NCBI RefSeq assembly: GCF_021155765.1 | Contig: NC_060105.1 | Location: forward strand, 12,991,001-13,055,000 | Source of the DNA: Diprion similis | Taxonomy: Eukaryota; Arthropoda; Insecta; Hymenoptera; Diprionidae | Length of the DNA stretch: 64,000 nucleotides | Direction: 5' to 3' | Part shown: positions 22,639 through 35,965 of the stretch, one piece after another | Layout: every line of letters starts with the position of its first letter | How positions within the stretch are numbered: position 1 is the first letter of the stretch | The notes under the pieces: generated by a model | What the model was told of the DNA's origin: nothing | Database searches by the model: none | What the model saw: the letters and a program-made list of their open reading frames with translations, nothing else | Position numbers and translations under genes: made by a program

Positions 22639-22775
22639 CGTGGTGCAGGCTAAGACTCTATTATAAATATGTCGGAATAACAGGCATACTTCGATTTGAA
22701 GGAAAATATGATTGTCAGTTTTTACTCCGGATGAAGAAATATTTCCATTGTGTATAATCATCTACAGAAAAAAAC

Positions 22776-22776
<1 letters not shown>

Positions 22777-22808
<32 letters not shown>
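22777..22808. repeat. T32 homopolymer
   Basis: An uninterrupted run of 32 T lies 140 bp after the GH1 stop codon. It could be the reversed poly(A) tail of a retrocopy, but no retroelement sequence is visible beside it in the matching orientation. The length is probably polymorphic. Confidence 0.7.
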
Positions 22809-22812
<4 letters not shown>

Positions 22813-22959
22813 ATGCTTAAGTAGTGTCAAAACGGATCATTTATTCTTTTCTCTTTCGAGACGTCTCGAAACTTTCTTCGACTTGAATCCAGCCTTTGTG
22901 CTTCCACAAGCTCTTTGCCCCCCTCCCCCCCCTTTTTGATTTTACAAGAAGTGAGTTTC

Positions 22960-23200
22960 AAAAGCAAAAATGGGCTAATTCCTGTCACTAAACTCGAGCT
23001 CCCAGCTCCAAAAGCCTTGTTGAAACATATTTCTTGTAAATGCAAAAGGGGATGTGGAGGAGTCTGTGCATGCAGAGAGCTTGAATTGAAGTGCTCCGTT
23101 ATTCGCATGAATTGCAATAGTACGTGTGATAATTTGCAAGTTCAACTACAAGGTAGCACTGAAGAAGAAGAAGAAACGGAGACTGTTCTTAAGCAAACCA
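22960..23200 (+). pseudogene. Relic with a Cys-rich CxC motif, possibly from a repetitive-element protein
   Basis: A + frame carries a dense cysteine pattern at 23035-23127: CKCKRGCGG, VCACRELELKC, then SVIRMNCNSTC (spacing C-x-C-x3-C-x3-C-x-C-x6-C-x6-C-x3-C). It is followed by an acidic Glu/Thr stretch and an AT microsatellite. As far as I recall, similar Cys-rich blocks occur near the C-termini of proteins encoded by dispersed insect elements. Nothing recognisable lies upstream and there is no plausible start, so I treat it as a fragment. A metal-binding role is inference. A real short exon cannot be excluded. Confidence 0.35.
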
Positions 23201-23236
23201 AACACAGGTATGACGATATCGAAAAAGAAGGTGATT

Positions 23237-23240
23237 ATAC

Positions 23241-23270
<30 letters not shown>
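23237..23270. repeat. AT dinucleotide microsatellite
   Basis: About 15 TA repeats in a row, inside otherwise ordinary AT-rich sequence just after the Cys-rich relic. It is likely length-polymorphic and has no inferred function. Confidence 0.8.
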
Positions 23271-23272
<2 letters not shown>

Positions 23273-24036
23273 AATAACACGATCACAAATTACGTTGAAG
23301 AAATTTCTGTTTGTGATGTTTCGCTCGAACTCTCAAAAGCTGGTCCATCAAAGATAGAGATGCGAAAGAGAATACACTGAGTTTTGTAATCAGTGTATCA
23401 CGTGTGGATTAGGTCTACTTGGGATCCCACAGGAAAAAATGTGCCACTTAGTCTACCTCAGAGTGGTGTGGAAATAAGTTTTTTCGCCAGTAAGCGTGTT
23501 GAAGTGGTTTTTGCGGCGGTCGTACGTGGAAACTATTCATTTTACAAAAAAAAAAAAAAAAGGTTGGTACATGAATTATAGGAAACTTTCTCTGGTTTAA
23601 TGTATCTCATAACTATTTTCATCTTAAAATGAGTGGGAAAAGAGATATTGTAAAAAAAAAAACTGTTTTTTGGGCGCCATTTTTCCAATATGGTGGCGCG
23701 CGAGTGGCAAAGATACGAGATGGAAAAGCGAAAATTTGAAAAGAGCACGTCGAAATCTACCAAAGTGCCAATTATAAAAACTCCCGGAAAAGTTTCCAGG
23801 TTTCCAAACCCTTTTTGACCTAACCCTAAGCCCCTATTAAACAGCCTAAATACGCAAAACTGAAAAAGTGTACCTTTTTTCCAAGATGGCGGCTCGAGCG
23901 CAACAGGTATCGATTGAGAAATTTAGTATGTTCACCGGGGAGTCTTAATAAACTTGTATGCCAAAATCCAGATTTTTACCGTTTAATGTTTTTATTTGGC
24001 AAAAATTGTTCTAATGTGACTGGACTACTATTCGCC

Positions 24037-25168
24037 TAGCGATGATCACTAACCTAAAAATTATCGAAACATCTATTAATCGAGTTCAAAAAAATAATCG
24101 AACACGATTCGATTTAGTCGGTAAATATTAATCGATTATTTAGTATTTTTTTTAAACGGTGCATCTGAAACCAAAATTTAGTAAACAAGTTTTTTGGTAA
24201 TTTATAGTTTAATTTGAATATTTTTCCAACTTCAGGTAAATAGATTCAATTAATAAATATCTATTAAGTAAGTAAGACAATGATAATAATTCGTACTTTA
24301 AGGGCGGAGTAGGGTTTTAAAAGCGAAAAAGAGGCATATTTTCGTGATTTTTCGAGGCGATATAAACTATATTATTTAATTCAATTTATCTACATATTGT
24401 GGTACAATTTCTGAAGTATGTTAGAAAAAATTTCCAATAAAAAATGTTGATAAATACGCCTGTGACGGCGAATCTCCGAAGGCGCCTAGAAAAAGAGTTA
24501 TTTTGCGGTCAACATTATAACTCGTTACCGGATCATCTGAAATAAAAAAATCGATATGCATTTTAAAGGTGATATGTTTCCCGAGGTAATCAGGAAGAGT
24601 TTTTTTTTTTATTCTCTTTATTTTTTAATAACAAATGAACCGAAATTTTTTTAGATAAAATCGCATTTTTCACTTCCAAATGCTGCAAAAAATGGAAAAA
24701 AAACTCTTCCTGATTACCTGGGGAAACATATCACCTTTAAAATGTATATTGATTTTTTTGTTTCAGATGATCCGGTATAACGAGTTATAATGTTCACCGC
24801 AAAACAACTCTTTTTCAAGGCGCCTCCGGAGATTCGTCGTCACAGGCGTATTTATCAATAGTTTTTATTGAAAAATTTTTCTAACATACTTCAGAAGTTG
24901 TACCATAATATCTAGATAAATTAAATCAAATAATATTGCTTATATAGCCGCAAAAAAATCACGTAAATATGCCTCTTTTTTGCTTTTAAAACCCTTCACG
25001 TAATTTGATATTGTATCATGTCGTTCACGGGAGTAAAAAATGAAACCGATTATGAGAAAACATAATCGAATCAGTCGTTTAATCGAGTTTGAAGAATATT
25101 CGATTATACTCGATTAATCGGGAAAACAATTGATTTAATCGAAAATCGATTATTTTTCATCATTTCTA
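24037..25168. mobile_element. TIR element (copy 1) interrupted by a nested foldback
   Basis: The outer element has inverted ends TAGCGATGATCA... and ...TGATGAAATTTCTA-type sequence (reverse complement TAGAAATGATGAAAAATAAT), followed by ATTATCGA/TAATCGAT-rich subterminal repeats on both sides. A second, uninterrupted relative lies at 47782-48222. Without the inserted piece (about 24298-24996) the outer element would be about 435 bp, matching the 441 bp relative. Flanks GACTACTATTCGC and GACTACTCGC are similar but not a clean target duplication. No coding capacity remains. It resembles hAT-type MITEs, but the class is not proven. Confidence 0.7.
24298..24996. mobile_element. Roughly 700 bp foldback nested inside copy 1
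   Basis: Two arms of about 330 bp pair end to end: AGGGTTTTAAAAGCGAAAAA on the left and its diverged complement (TTTTTTGCTTTTAAAACCCT) on the right. A centre near 24600-24700 is flanked by AATCAGGAAGAGTTTT and its complement. The left junction is TTAA followed by GGG; the right junction (CCCTT, then CACGTAA) is degraded. The relative at 47782-48222 lacks this whole segment and shows the joined flanks, so it is an insertion and not part of the outer element. Confidence 0.8.
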
Positions 25169-26197
25169 GACTACTCGCTAGCAATTTAGCCATGCATATC
25201 CGTATAACGAATAGGCGTATTTTTACTGATAGGTTTCGTAGCGTGTATGTGTAGAAAAGGGATACAAAAACCTATGAGCTATGAGAATTTGTATGAAACA
25301 ATACGAAAAAAAAAATTACACGATTTCTCTCTGAAATTTTAAGAATACGAGAGAAGTCTCACAGTGTAGGTACTTTGAAGTACCCATCAGTGTCATAAAA
25401 GTTTTTTCTAAATCTATAAAAATGTTAGGTTATAAATTGTTTGAAGAATGAATTGTAAAAGAAACACTTAAAAAATTTACTTTATTCCGACGTTGTTTTT
25501 GTATTTTTTACAAATTTTATTTTTCGGGTGTGATAAATTCTAATGTTTTAATCTAGTATTATTAATGGTGACGGTTTAAGTTCTAGGATAATTAAACCTT
25601 GTATCTTTCATTATCGCCAAAATAAAATCGCAATTGTAAATTCGTAGAATTCATACAATTATTTCATTCTAAACTCTGTTTAAATCATTGAACTCTCGAT
25701 TCAAAAAAGCATGAATTAGAACAAGCTTAATTTGTTTTGATGCAAAAATTTCATATTGATTGATTTGCGTTCAATCAAACTTTTAGTCATTTCAATCACA
25801 CATTTTCTAAATAAAAAAATTCACATTATCCCAAGGAACTCACGCTGTGTTCATTTGAATAAATTGAAAGTCAGGATGATCATTCAAAAGCTTGATTTAA
25901 TTCTACATTATGTTGTCACAAGTATTTCGTTTGAAAAAAGTATTCTCTTGAATTCATTGTCAGTAAGTATTGTGTTCGCCGCATTTTGTTATTAATAGCA
26001 TTTGGTTGAATCAAACGAATATCACTTGACTCAAACAATCCTTTCCCTCCGTGTATAGTGATATTTACACTTACATTTCACACGTTTATGGCATCGTTTT
26101 TAGAAGTATACTTTCAAACTTCACACTTTCTGAACAGTATGAAATGTGAAATAACTTTTATTTAGTTTACCATTTTATTTGACCATGTCTCATTATA

Positions 26198-26740
26198 CAG
26201 GGTGCTCCATTTTAATTGCTCCAGTCGAATATCTCGAAAACTACAAGAAATACAAGAAAAAGTTTACTACAAAACTCGAAGGGTTTTGAGAAAATTTCTA
26301 TCAAATTTTTTTTCTATACCAAAAATGAAAAAAAAATGTCACCAAATTTTTTTTTCTCTTTTTTCGCATCAGAATTAGTCTCTCATCTTGCTTTAAGCGT
26401 ATCGTATTCGAAATTTGCGTTTCCCACCTAGAATCCAAAGCTACTTGCAAAATCTCTGAAGTGGCACAGTGCATAAAAAAGAAATTGATGGAAGTTTTTT
26501 TTTTGTTACATATTCGAATTAGTCTTCAATCTCGCTATCAGTTGCTCATATCCAAAATATATGTTCCCTGTCCAAAATCCAAAGTTACTTGCAAGATCTC
26601 GGAAGTGTCAAAATCCACAAGTTGATACGGACCACCATTATTTTTCCCTTTCAAAACCCTTCGAGTTTTGTATTAAACTTTTTTTTGTATCTCTTGTAGA
26701 TTTCGAAATATTCACCTGGGGTAATTAAAATGGACTAAAC
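26198..26740. mobile_element. Inverted-repeat element with CAGGGTG-type end
   Basis: The left end is CAGGGTGCTCCATTTTAATT, followed by TCGAATATCTCGAAAACTAC. The right end carries the diverged complement: GATTTCGAAATATTC, then GGGGTAATTAAAATGGAC. A second inner pair (AAAACTCGAAGGGTTTTGAG with CTTTCAAAACCCTTCGAG) confirms arms of about 100 bp. The outer right tip is mutated. CAGGGTG-ended elements occur at two other places in this window (43391 and 56646). No coding capacity. Confidence 0.65.
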
Positions 26741-29700
26741 ACGTTTCATTCTTGATTTGATAAAATATTATACAAGCACGCATTTGCTTCAAAATTCTAC
26801 GTTTATGGGTGGCTTCACAATTCAAGTGACAGGAGTCAAAAGTGTACTCATCACACAATTTCATGGCATGTAATTGCATTTGATGAAACTGATATATTTC
26901 GTCTTTTAAAAAAATTAAACTAATATATTTCATCTATTTTAAAAATTCGAAATTTTATGGTTAGTTTTGATTTACTTGTCAGAGATTATATAGCTTTCAC
27001 TAAAATGGAATTAAACTTTTTATACGTATGAAACATTCAGTAAATAGTGATAAAACCAAGTTTAGTGATAACAAAAAAATTGCACACCGTCCTAAAGTTT
27101 GAAAAATATTTCTGGAGATTAAAGAAACTTTAATGAATAAAAATTAAAATACTGGAAGGATTATTTCATCAACCATTTCACGACTTTAGTTAGAAGCATT
27201 TGTACATGTAAATGAAAATCGGTACGAAGAATACTTTAGTTTAGAACTAAATGTTTGCTTTCGCAACAAATAATTAACGGCATATCTCGTAAGTAATAAG
27301 TATTTCTCAGATATATTAATCGTATTTTCTTTTTTTGACAACACTTTGATTCGTCCAATTCAATTCTTATCAAATAATATAGTTTATGAAATTATAAATT
27401 CAATACTCGCTATGCGCACTTACTTTTATGTGACATTTTCAAGTACCAGGTCAGACCGTCTTAATCTCACCAATTCGCATTGCCAAATGATCGTCAATTA
27501 TTATTGTGGAAATCTTAGAGCGTCTCTCGATGAACTATTCAATGAACGCGTTAAGCCAAGACTGACTCGAGTTACAGCCAGAGCACTTGCACTCTCGTAC
27601 TCTATCTCGTAATGGTCAGATGCTGGATGCCCTCTCACATTTTATAGAGAGAACCTCTCGGGGAAGTTCTCCTCGGAAAAATCCCGGATCAGAATAAGAG
27701 AGAGAGAGAAAAAAACAACAACCAACGAAGAAACAACAAAACAACGAGATTCTGAAACGCAATATAATCTTCTGTACTTGCGTATCGCGTTTCAATGAAT
27801 GTTTGCGAACTCATGCCATCCTTTATTCTGCGCGTGTCTTCACTTAACGTTCTGCAGCATTCTATCTCTGCTGATGCGGATCGGCCACGTGGCCCATAGA
27901 ATCTATCCTGTATTACTTTTTCATTTTCTTCTCACCTTTTTCATAGGGTAAATTTTTTGTTGCTAGCTCTCGTGTTGTTCATTTTTCTTTTCTTTTTCTC
28001 TGAGAGATAAAGACATCGCAAGAGAAAATGGGAAAATTTGATTATGGTTCGAAATTTGTTAAACCTTATAATTAAACCGCTCTAATTCGTATGGGCACAT
28101 GCGAAGCACGTGTATAAATAATATTAACTTGCGTAAAATATAAGCTAATACCGAGATGATTTTTAACGTAATAAGTGATCTGAGAGAAATAGAAGACTAT
28201 TAATAAAATTATGAATACTAAAAAAACGTTCAATCGTGTTGGAATATGAACAGAGATGAAGAGATAAGTCACATGTTGAGTGTGTATCCTGGTATATCTA
28301 TAAGGTACCAGGATACCGAGCAGCAGGAATCTTTTTGTATTGATGAAAGTTTATTGCTATAACGTAGGAAATCAGGAGATGCAGATTTAATCACGTTCTC
28401 ATCTTTTCGACCAAATATGTATGTTATCTGAAAAAGAGCAAGGATTTTGAGGTTTTAATTAGTTAATTTTTTCCGTTCTTTTAATAATTTAAATAATTGA
28501 GAACGTCACATTTACTCAATTACAATAGAATTTCAAACACAGTAACTTTGAAAAATTTACAAATTCATTGTGTAAGAAAACTATACATCTCTGTTGGTAA
28601 TTAAAAAAGATAATATTATGAAACTGAACAGAAAAGATTTGAAAAATGAGTCATTTCAGTATTAGATATTGATCATGATTTTCATTCACACAAAAGCCTT
28701 GAAAAAATTCCAAAAAATAACCTTAGAAGTCCTGAATACAAAAATTTTTTCACCGCTGAACGAATCCAACGAACGAACGAATATAAAAGTGTGATTGTAA
28801 AATTCACACGTTACTTAACGATAAATTTTTTCAATCAATCATCTTCCACGCATAATAAGTCGTGTATCAATCTCTTATTTGCGCTTTTGCTTACTTAATT
28901 TTTTGCAACTATACTCATAAGACTCCCTCGTTTATCCTCCAGCTTGGGCTAATACATGTGGACATGGGATCGAAGTAAAACATACGAAATACGCATATTT
29001 TATATGATTTGCGACTCGTGAAATTTGGGTCACGTCGCTATTTCGTACATGGTAAAAGGGCATTATTATTGCCCACTTTCATTAAATAATGGGTCGAACT
29101 TTGCTCCCTATTCAAATTCAAAGTATAAAGAGAAATAGAATCGTTTAGGTTCATTTTTCTGCAATTGTGAGTCACTTCGTCACAATTATTGCCAAAAATT
29201 CTAGCAGAATGTATTTCCATGCGATGATGAGTTAGAATTATTCTTATTTTTTTTTTTTTTTTTACGTGAAACACAGAGGCAATTCCGACGGTCACAGAAA
29301 GTATATTACGATTAGCAACTGTACACTGAAAAAAAAAATAATAATAAAATCACCCATATTACTATATAATTCATGGAAATGGTTAGAACACTCATTTGCA
29401 AAATGATTATCAATCGTCAAGAGATTTGTCCAATCCAAGTCTGACGTGCAGACTTGGCAGAATACCAACCATGAACAGGGATGATACCAATGTACCTACG
29501 TATAAACTTGGATGAATTACCACTACACGGCAATTTTCCTATTATCGTAATGACCGGTTCGTCATGTCCCAGCTATTAATAGCCATCTGCACTGTGAGAG
29601 AAAGTCCGTACTTTATAGGGCTTGGGATAAGCGTGTAAAAGACTGTAGACTTCCTAGCTGTGGCTCTCTAACGACTTCCATTCTTCGGCTTAGAATAGCG

Positions 29701-31795
29701 AGCTCGAATCTAGTCGTTCTGCACGTTTGTTTCTCAGAATAGATCTAATTTGGCATTCATTCCTACATGCGGAAATTTTCTACTACTTCGAATCGTTTTA
29801 CTCTGTATAATATGCACAGTCGTCATAAAATTAACTAATTTGTAACGTAAAGGGAGGTTATATCATGCCGTGAGAGGTTAGGATTTGTAGCTCGTTATCG
29901 GTCGTCGGAGTTTTGACATGGCTCATTGTCATTGTTAATTATACACATTCGTGTCGTTATTGACAGAGATTTAAATTAACTTATAACTATAAATATCGCC
30001 TATGTAACAGCTGCACAGTGCAGTTCGAAGAACTAGACTAATTGAAAAGAAAGTTGAATTATATGAGTTGAATGTCGTAAATTACTTTCTGTCTTGCAGG
30101 TGTATATTACTTGTAATTGCTTCTATTACACGCTGACGGCGAGTTGATAAAATCATTATTTGTTTGACACGAGACCGTGACCGATTGGTGTATGAAATAA
30201 TAATTAATTTATTCTGGCTTCACGTTCTTGCATTCATGCTTTCATTCAGAAAATGTAATTTTGCATTATGCGAGATCAATATAAGGCAAGCTTAAAAAAC
30301 CTATTTCTTATTTCTTGAGACTCGAGGATTTGGATGTTGATCGGATTAAAAAGGTTCGAACGAAATGTGAGGAGAAAATAACATCTCATTATCTTTTAGC
30401 GCGAAAACTAAGATCTTTAATGACCTTGTTCTAAATAATAGAGGAAATTACACTTGCTTGTTTACAACATACTGCCGTATCTTGGATCAGAAACCTACAA
30501 CTTATATATCGTTTGAGATATGAGAAGTTGGTCAAGGTTTTGACACGCTGAGAAAGCGATTAAACATTCACTGTCAACTGCAGCATTATATATTAACTGT
30601 ACCGAAAGAAAGTCGGGAAAATTATGTATATAATTATGGATACATGATACATTGAAACTAAAAAAATCTATCCATGCACATTGAGGTGTTTCGTTTGGAA
30701 GCTCATCTGTAAACCGTGATATGCATAAAAAAAACTCCACGGGAAAGAATATCTCTCACTTCTTATAATTTTGGAAATTCGTTCCCAGAATTCGAAGTTT
30801 ACCCATATAAATCACGTGGAAAGATGTCATGAGTTCTGCAAATTTTTGACGCTACATTTGCTGGGGCTTGAATTCTATTTTAAAGCGTCTGTTTGATAAA
30901 ATTGGTAGCTGGAACGTTTCAAAAGTTCATTTTATGCAAACATTCATCGTTAAATTTCTTAAAGGTCTGAACTATTCATTTAACACCAAAAATTCGAATG
31001 ACGCTTTTAAATATCTCAAATATACTTTCAGATTGAAGTTCGTATGATTGAATTAAAATTAATGATGACAATTGGAAAAACGATATCTTCCCTTACGTTA
31101 GTCAATCTAGTTACTAGGCAAAATTTGAGTTCTGAGTGCGACTTTTTGAATTTGGATTTCAGAGATATTCTTCAACGAAGATTTTTATTTTGAGACGTGG
31201 ATCAAGTTTTTCAGGCTCAACCGAGAAGAAAAATTTTTCTTCCAAACCAAAACACTCGAACACCCAGCTAATATGAGTTCGTTTCAATTAATTTCTACCA
31301 GAAATACTTGTAGTCGTGGGTATTTTACTGATAGATCAACGTAAATGTATAGCTCAACTGCTATATATTACACTGATTACCCCCAGAGCGAACACGTATT
31401 ATATTCGAAACGTTGATTCCAGTCTCCACGTGACCATCATGTACATGGTGAATAAATCTCTCTGGGATAAAGATAGAATTCCAATACGTGAGGTGATTTT
31501 TGCGGTTTTCTTTGTCAATCATTCCAAGGTGACCGAGCGAAAAAATGCCTCAAAACAGGTCCGGAGAAAAAATTGAATCATTAAATTCGACAGATTTAAA
31601 TTTCCAATCACATTAAACGAAGTGATTGTTGCTCGCCACTAGTATGTAACAACAGCCGAGAGAAAGTGGCGCGAGTTCTCTGACAAACGCGACAAAAAGT
31701 CAATATCGAATAAATTCAACGGTCCTGTTATTGTGTCTGCGATGATTGAAAACAGAGTCGCAATGTCAGCGTGGAAACGAATAGAATAATAAATA

Positions 31796-32012
31796 TACCG
31801 TGTGTCCATGAAAAAAGTGCGAACCTTATGCGCGTGCGTCAATACGGTGGAATTTCATTGGCCGACAGTTACAGTCTGATTAAGCAGAAAATGTCCCTAG
31901 GAGTCCACTAGGGACATTTTCTGCTCAATCAGGCGGTAACTGTCGGCCAATGAAATTCGATTGACTTGACGCACGCGCATAAGGTACGCACTTTCCTCGT
32001 GGACACACGGTA
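31796..32012. mobile_element. 217 bp near-perfect hairpin MITE with TA ends
   Basis: The element begins TACCGTGTGTCCATGAAAAA and ends in the complement (CTCGTGGACACACGGTA). The arms of about 100 bp match along nearly their whole length, including TTATGCGCGTGCGTCA, TTTCATTGGCCGACAGTTAC and AGCAGAAAATGTCCCTAG, and leave a loop of only about 7 bp. The TA at each end suits a Tc1/mariner-type target site. A transcript through it would fold into a long double-stranded RNA. Confidence 0.8.
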
Positions 32013-33941
32013 TACAAAGATTGGAAGGAGTTTGAGTACATAATATTGTGGCGGCACGTGCAGACATGGGATAAAAAAATAAGAAAATAAATGAGTAGCA
32101 CGTGAGTAGACTATTTCGTATATCACGCTCGGTACATTGCCGTCAGGTATTCCCCGAATGATGTCGATAATAAATTGTCATGCGTTCCGCAGGACGCTCA
32201 TTCAGATAAATGGGTAAGCACCCACCTACAACCGACTTGTCATATGAAACAGTTTAATAAATTTTTCAGAACTCAGGATCTTGTGCGAGACAAGTGAATA
32301 AAAAGATATTGGATATAGACTGTACGCGAAAAATATTGGAATGTGTTATATGGATACTAGCAGCCAGCGCGCGGATATTTTCAAATACTAATTTTTGTGT
32401 TTTATTATTAAATTATTAGACTTATCATACTTTTAAATTTTCGGAGACAAATTTTCACGTATTTGAAAATTTAGTATTGCGATCGTTCTAGTTTCTAATT
32501 TCAAATCATTTTTACAACTTTCAGGCAATGTGGTGAGAGGTTGCCTGGAGCAGGAAATTCAGGCTATGAAAAGTGATGAAAAGAATAAACATAATAACTA
32601 CGACCAAAAATAGTTTGTAGTTTAGAAAATTTTCTGCAAATAATGGAACATATATTTTCCTGAGAATTGACCTGAAAATGATTAAGGGCAAAACAACATC
32701 ATCAATGAATTTTATTCGAGAATATCGTATCTCAGAATTTGGTTCAACAAGATGGTAACTCTAGTTAAAATGTGTTTACCAAATTTTCTGAGGCTTGTTG
32801 CTATTAAGCTTGCCTTAAGCATTGTGATTATGTTTTGTTCATGAGCTGCAAATTATTACACATCTGAAGCCGATTCCAATAAACTTTATGCTTCGATATT
32901 TGTGACGTTCACTTAAAAATAGTAATTTATTACTTACCAGTGATGAATAATGCATGAAAACAATTGAATATATTAGATTACAATTGCACTTAGAATTGTG
33001 CCCGATAATTGAGTCATAAAATGACACAGAATATTAAATTTTAATAGCACTTTCCAAGTTAATCAGTACCGATATCTCTCAGAAAATTATCTGTATTTTG
33101 CAGTGGCGGAACCGCGGAAAATTTTATAGACGGAATCTTAATTTAGATCTCACTTAATTTTGTAAAAAACGATAAAATAAGTCTTTAGATGCTGTGACTG
33201 AAATAATACAATTCGAATTTCACTGTCAAAAAAACAAAAACAAAATTGGAAACCTAGGAATGTTAAGAACCAGTATAACTCGTAATTTTTTAGCAATGGC
33301 ATAATTTCATGATTCTCTCGACCAAAAAGCATATGTACAGAATATTAATGAATATTCTTAGTTCATTTTGTTCTTATGCGAATTTCTCACTAATCATCAA
33401 AGAAAAATATTTTTCCCCCGTTTCTCAATTAATCAGAGAATCTTTTTTCACAGAAAATCGCCATCAGGTTATCATGAATAAGTTCAAGCTTTATCAAAAG
33501 TGTATTAATGTTATTAAAAACTCATTTTAAGCCGTTTATGAAGAATCCATTTACGCACAACATGATGAGCCCTGATCCAATGATTTTAGAGGAACAATAA
33601 AATGTTGGCATTGAAAGAATGAAACAATAATATAATCTTCCTAAAATTATTAGCAATAGCATCTTCATCGCGTGAATTAGCAGCTGCAAATTCATTTCAA
33701 AGAACCATTTGTTACATAGTTTCATATTTGAAACCTTGAATTTATTATTTTGCTGCATGAACAATTTGATTCCTGCAATGTATGCCAGCAGTGAGTAAAT
33801 CTATTCTCAAATTTGCAAAACTTGCACAACAAATTCATCATATTTTTTTATAATCTCTTACTAGATGTACTTGAGTCATTGACAGGAAATGTGGTTTATA
33901 GGCACGTCTAGTTGGTGCATAAACCAAGTAATATCATACAT

Positions 33942-35075
33942 TAGGGTGATTATATTTGAACGTCTTTTTTTTTTCTTTAAAAGTTACAGCCCTTAATATT
34001 AATATCAAGTACTCGCCCAGGGCGTGAAAAGATTTCCCGTATAAAATACACGTGAATCGAAGCGTTTTTTTTTCAAATCTCTACAACTCAGTGGAATTTC
34101 ATGATATCATATTGGTCTTGGTCGCAATTCACGCAGAATTGAACGATCTTCGAAAGTGTCTGAAACGTCGTGAGTCCAATTTACACTGGTGAGATGGTAC
34201 AGGTCACTATAGTTGATTTTTACGAAAAATTCTCAATTTTTCGCTGTTATCTCCGAAATGATCATCTGTACCAAAAAAATGTTAAGAAAAACTTTGTTGA
34301 AAATTCAATTTCATACAAAAAAGGTCCCGTAGACCTGATTGCTCAGATTGATATGAGATATCGAACTTTAACTTCTTGTCGTATAAAATTTGTATGGTTT
34401 ATCGAATCGAATGTTTTAAATTACTGATATTGCATTGGAATTTGATTTTTTTTGATTTGATTCGATCCATTCGATCTATTCCATTGGAATATCAGTTATT
34501 CAAAACGTTTGATTCAATAAATCATAATGTTTATTGATTATATTAGATTAAAACGTTTAATTCAATAGACCATAAAAATTTGATACGTCAAGTAAGTTGA
34601 ATTCCGATATCTCAGAAAACATCAATCTAAGCATTTTGGTCTACAGGACCTTTCTTGTAGGAAATCAAATTTCCAACAAAGTTTTTTCTACATTTTTTTG
34701 GTACAGTTAATCATTTTGGAGGTAACAGCGGAAAACGGAGAAATTTTGGTAAAAATCAACTTTAGTGCCCTGTACCACCTCACAAATGTAAGTTGGACTC
34801 ACGACGTTCTAAACACTTTTGAAGATCGTGCAATTCTGCGTAATTTGCAACCAAGACCAATGTGATATCATAAAATCCCCCTAAGTTGTAGAGATTTGAA
34901 AAAAAAACGCTTCGATTCACGTGTATTTTATATGGGAAATCTTTTCACGCCCTGGGTGAGTACTTAATATTAATATTAAGGGCTATAACTTTTAGGGAAT
35001 TTTTGATCGACATATAGAACAAAATTTTCGATGGGGACTGAAAAAAAAAATAGTCGGTCAAATATAATCACCCTA
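33942..35075. mobile_element. 1.1 kb foldback element with TA ends
   Basis: The ends read TAGGGTGATTATATTTGA and TCAAATATAATCACCCTA, exact complements with TA at the tips. Inside, arms of about 480 bp pair over most of their length: AGGGCGTGAAAAGATTTCCC, ATACACGTGAATCGAAGCG and GACTCACGACG-type blocks recur inverted. The centre is near 34420-34590. No transposase is encoded. Tc1/mariner origin is inferred from the TA sites only. Confidence 0.8.
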
Positions 35076-35965
35076 CTCTATATAATTATATATACTTGAA
35101 TAAAGTGGCGAATCCAATTGGGAAAGTCAATATCCACGAGCATACTTTTGCGTCTTACTTGAAAAAGTTAAAGAGTATAAAAAGTCTCACAAGTACACAA
35201 TCTTGTAAGACTACCGGAATTCTCAAGTTGGATGAAACGAAATTTTGTTACCACATTAAGGTAGTTGATAAATGGTATAAATATTTAACTCGCACGCAGC
35301 TTCGCCCTGCGAACGACCGAAAGTTCTCGCAGTTTCATCGTCCCCTGATATAGCCGGCGAGTTTCAGTTGCTCCATAAACGTGTTTAGGACAGCTTCGTC
35401 CGGAACTATCTGACTGCAGACTAAAACCAGTGCGGTGGCTACGCGCCTAGATATTTCAAAACTTTTTTTTTTACATTCTTTTTCTTTTCTGTTTTGTTTT
35501 CTTTTCTTCCTTTGATTCCAACGTCCAAACGCCGGAAGGTGTTGGCTCTTCGCCAAACGGTAAGGAAATGAACGAGAAATGACTTGAACGTTAGATGCGT
35601 TCTAGTATTTCTCACCGTCAGAATCACCGCGATAGCAAGAGCGAACGGTTCTTCGATTTCAATTAGCGCAATCGATATTGTGCTATGGAGTCCGGGATGC
35701 GATGATTCGTGCGCGGAACGAATGATCTGTAAAATCGGTAGAAAAATTTACTAACAGAAAAGAGAAAGAGAGAGAGAGAGAGAAAGGAAAATAAAAAAAA
35801 AATAAAGAGAGAGAAATTAGGAAAACAGTAACGATCACCGAGGAATCTACTGTACACGGTGCCTTCGGAGTGTTTGACAACGGCTTACAACTATTAACGG
35901 GTTACGATCATTATTGACTGTATGTAACGACGCACGTATTGTACAATCTAATGTCTGTGTGAGGC

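Larger units (their letters stand above)
25200..33900. other. Long spacer without recognised genes
   Basis: Apart from the repeats listed separately (26198-26740, 31796-32012) I see no exon or RNA gene on either strand. Open frames are short and AT-driven. Short dinucleotide tracts occur (a GA run near 27700). Distal regulatory sequence for GH1 or the KChIP gene could lie here, but no specific motif was convincing. Confidence 0.5.

Noticed and set aside
27346-27612. + frame of 88 codons in the long spacer
   Set aside because: AT-driven composition, no motif, no splice context and no signal peptide.
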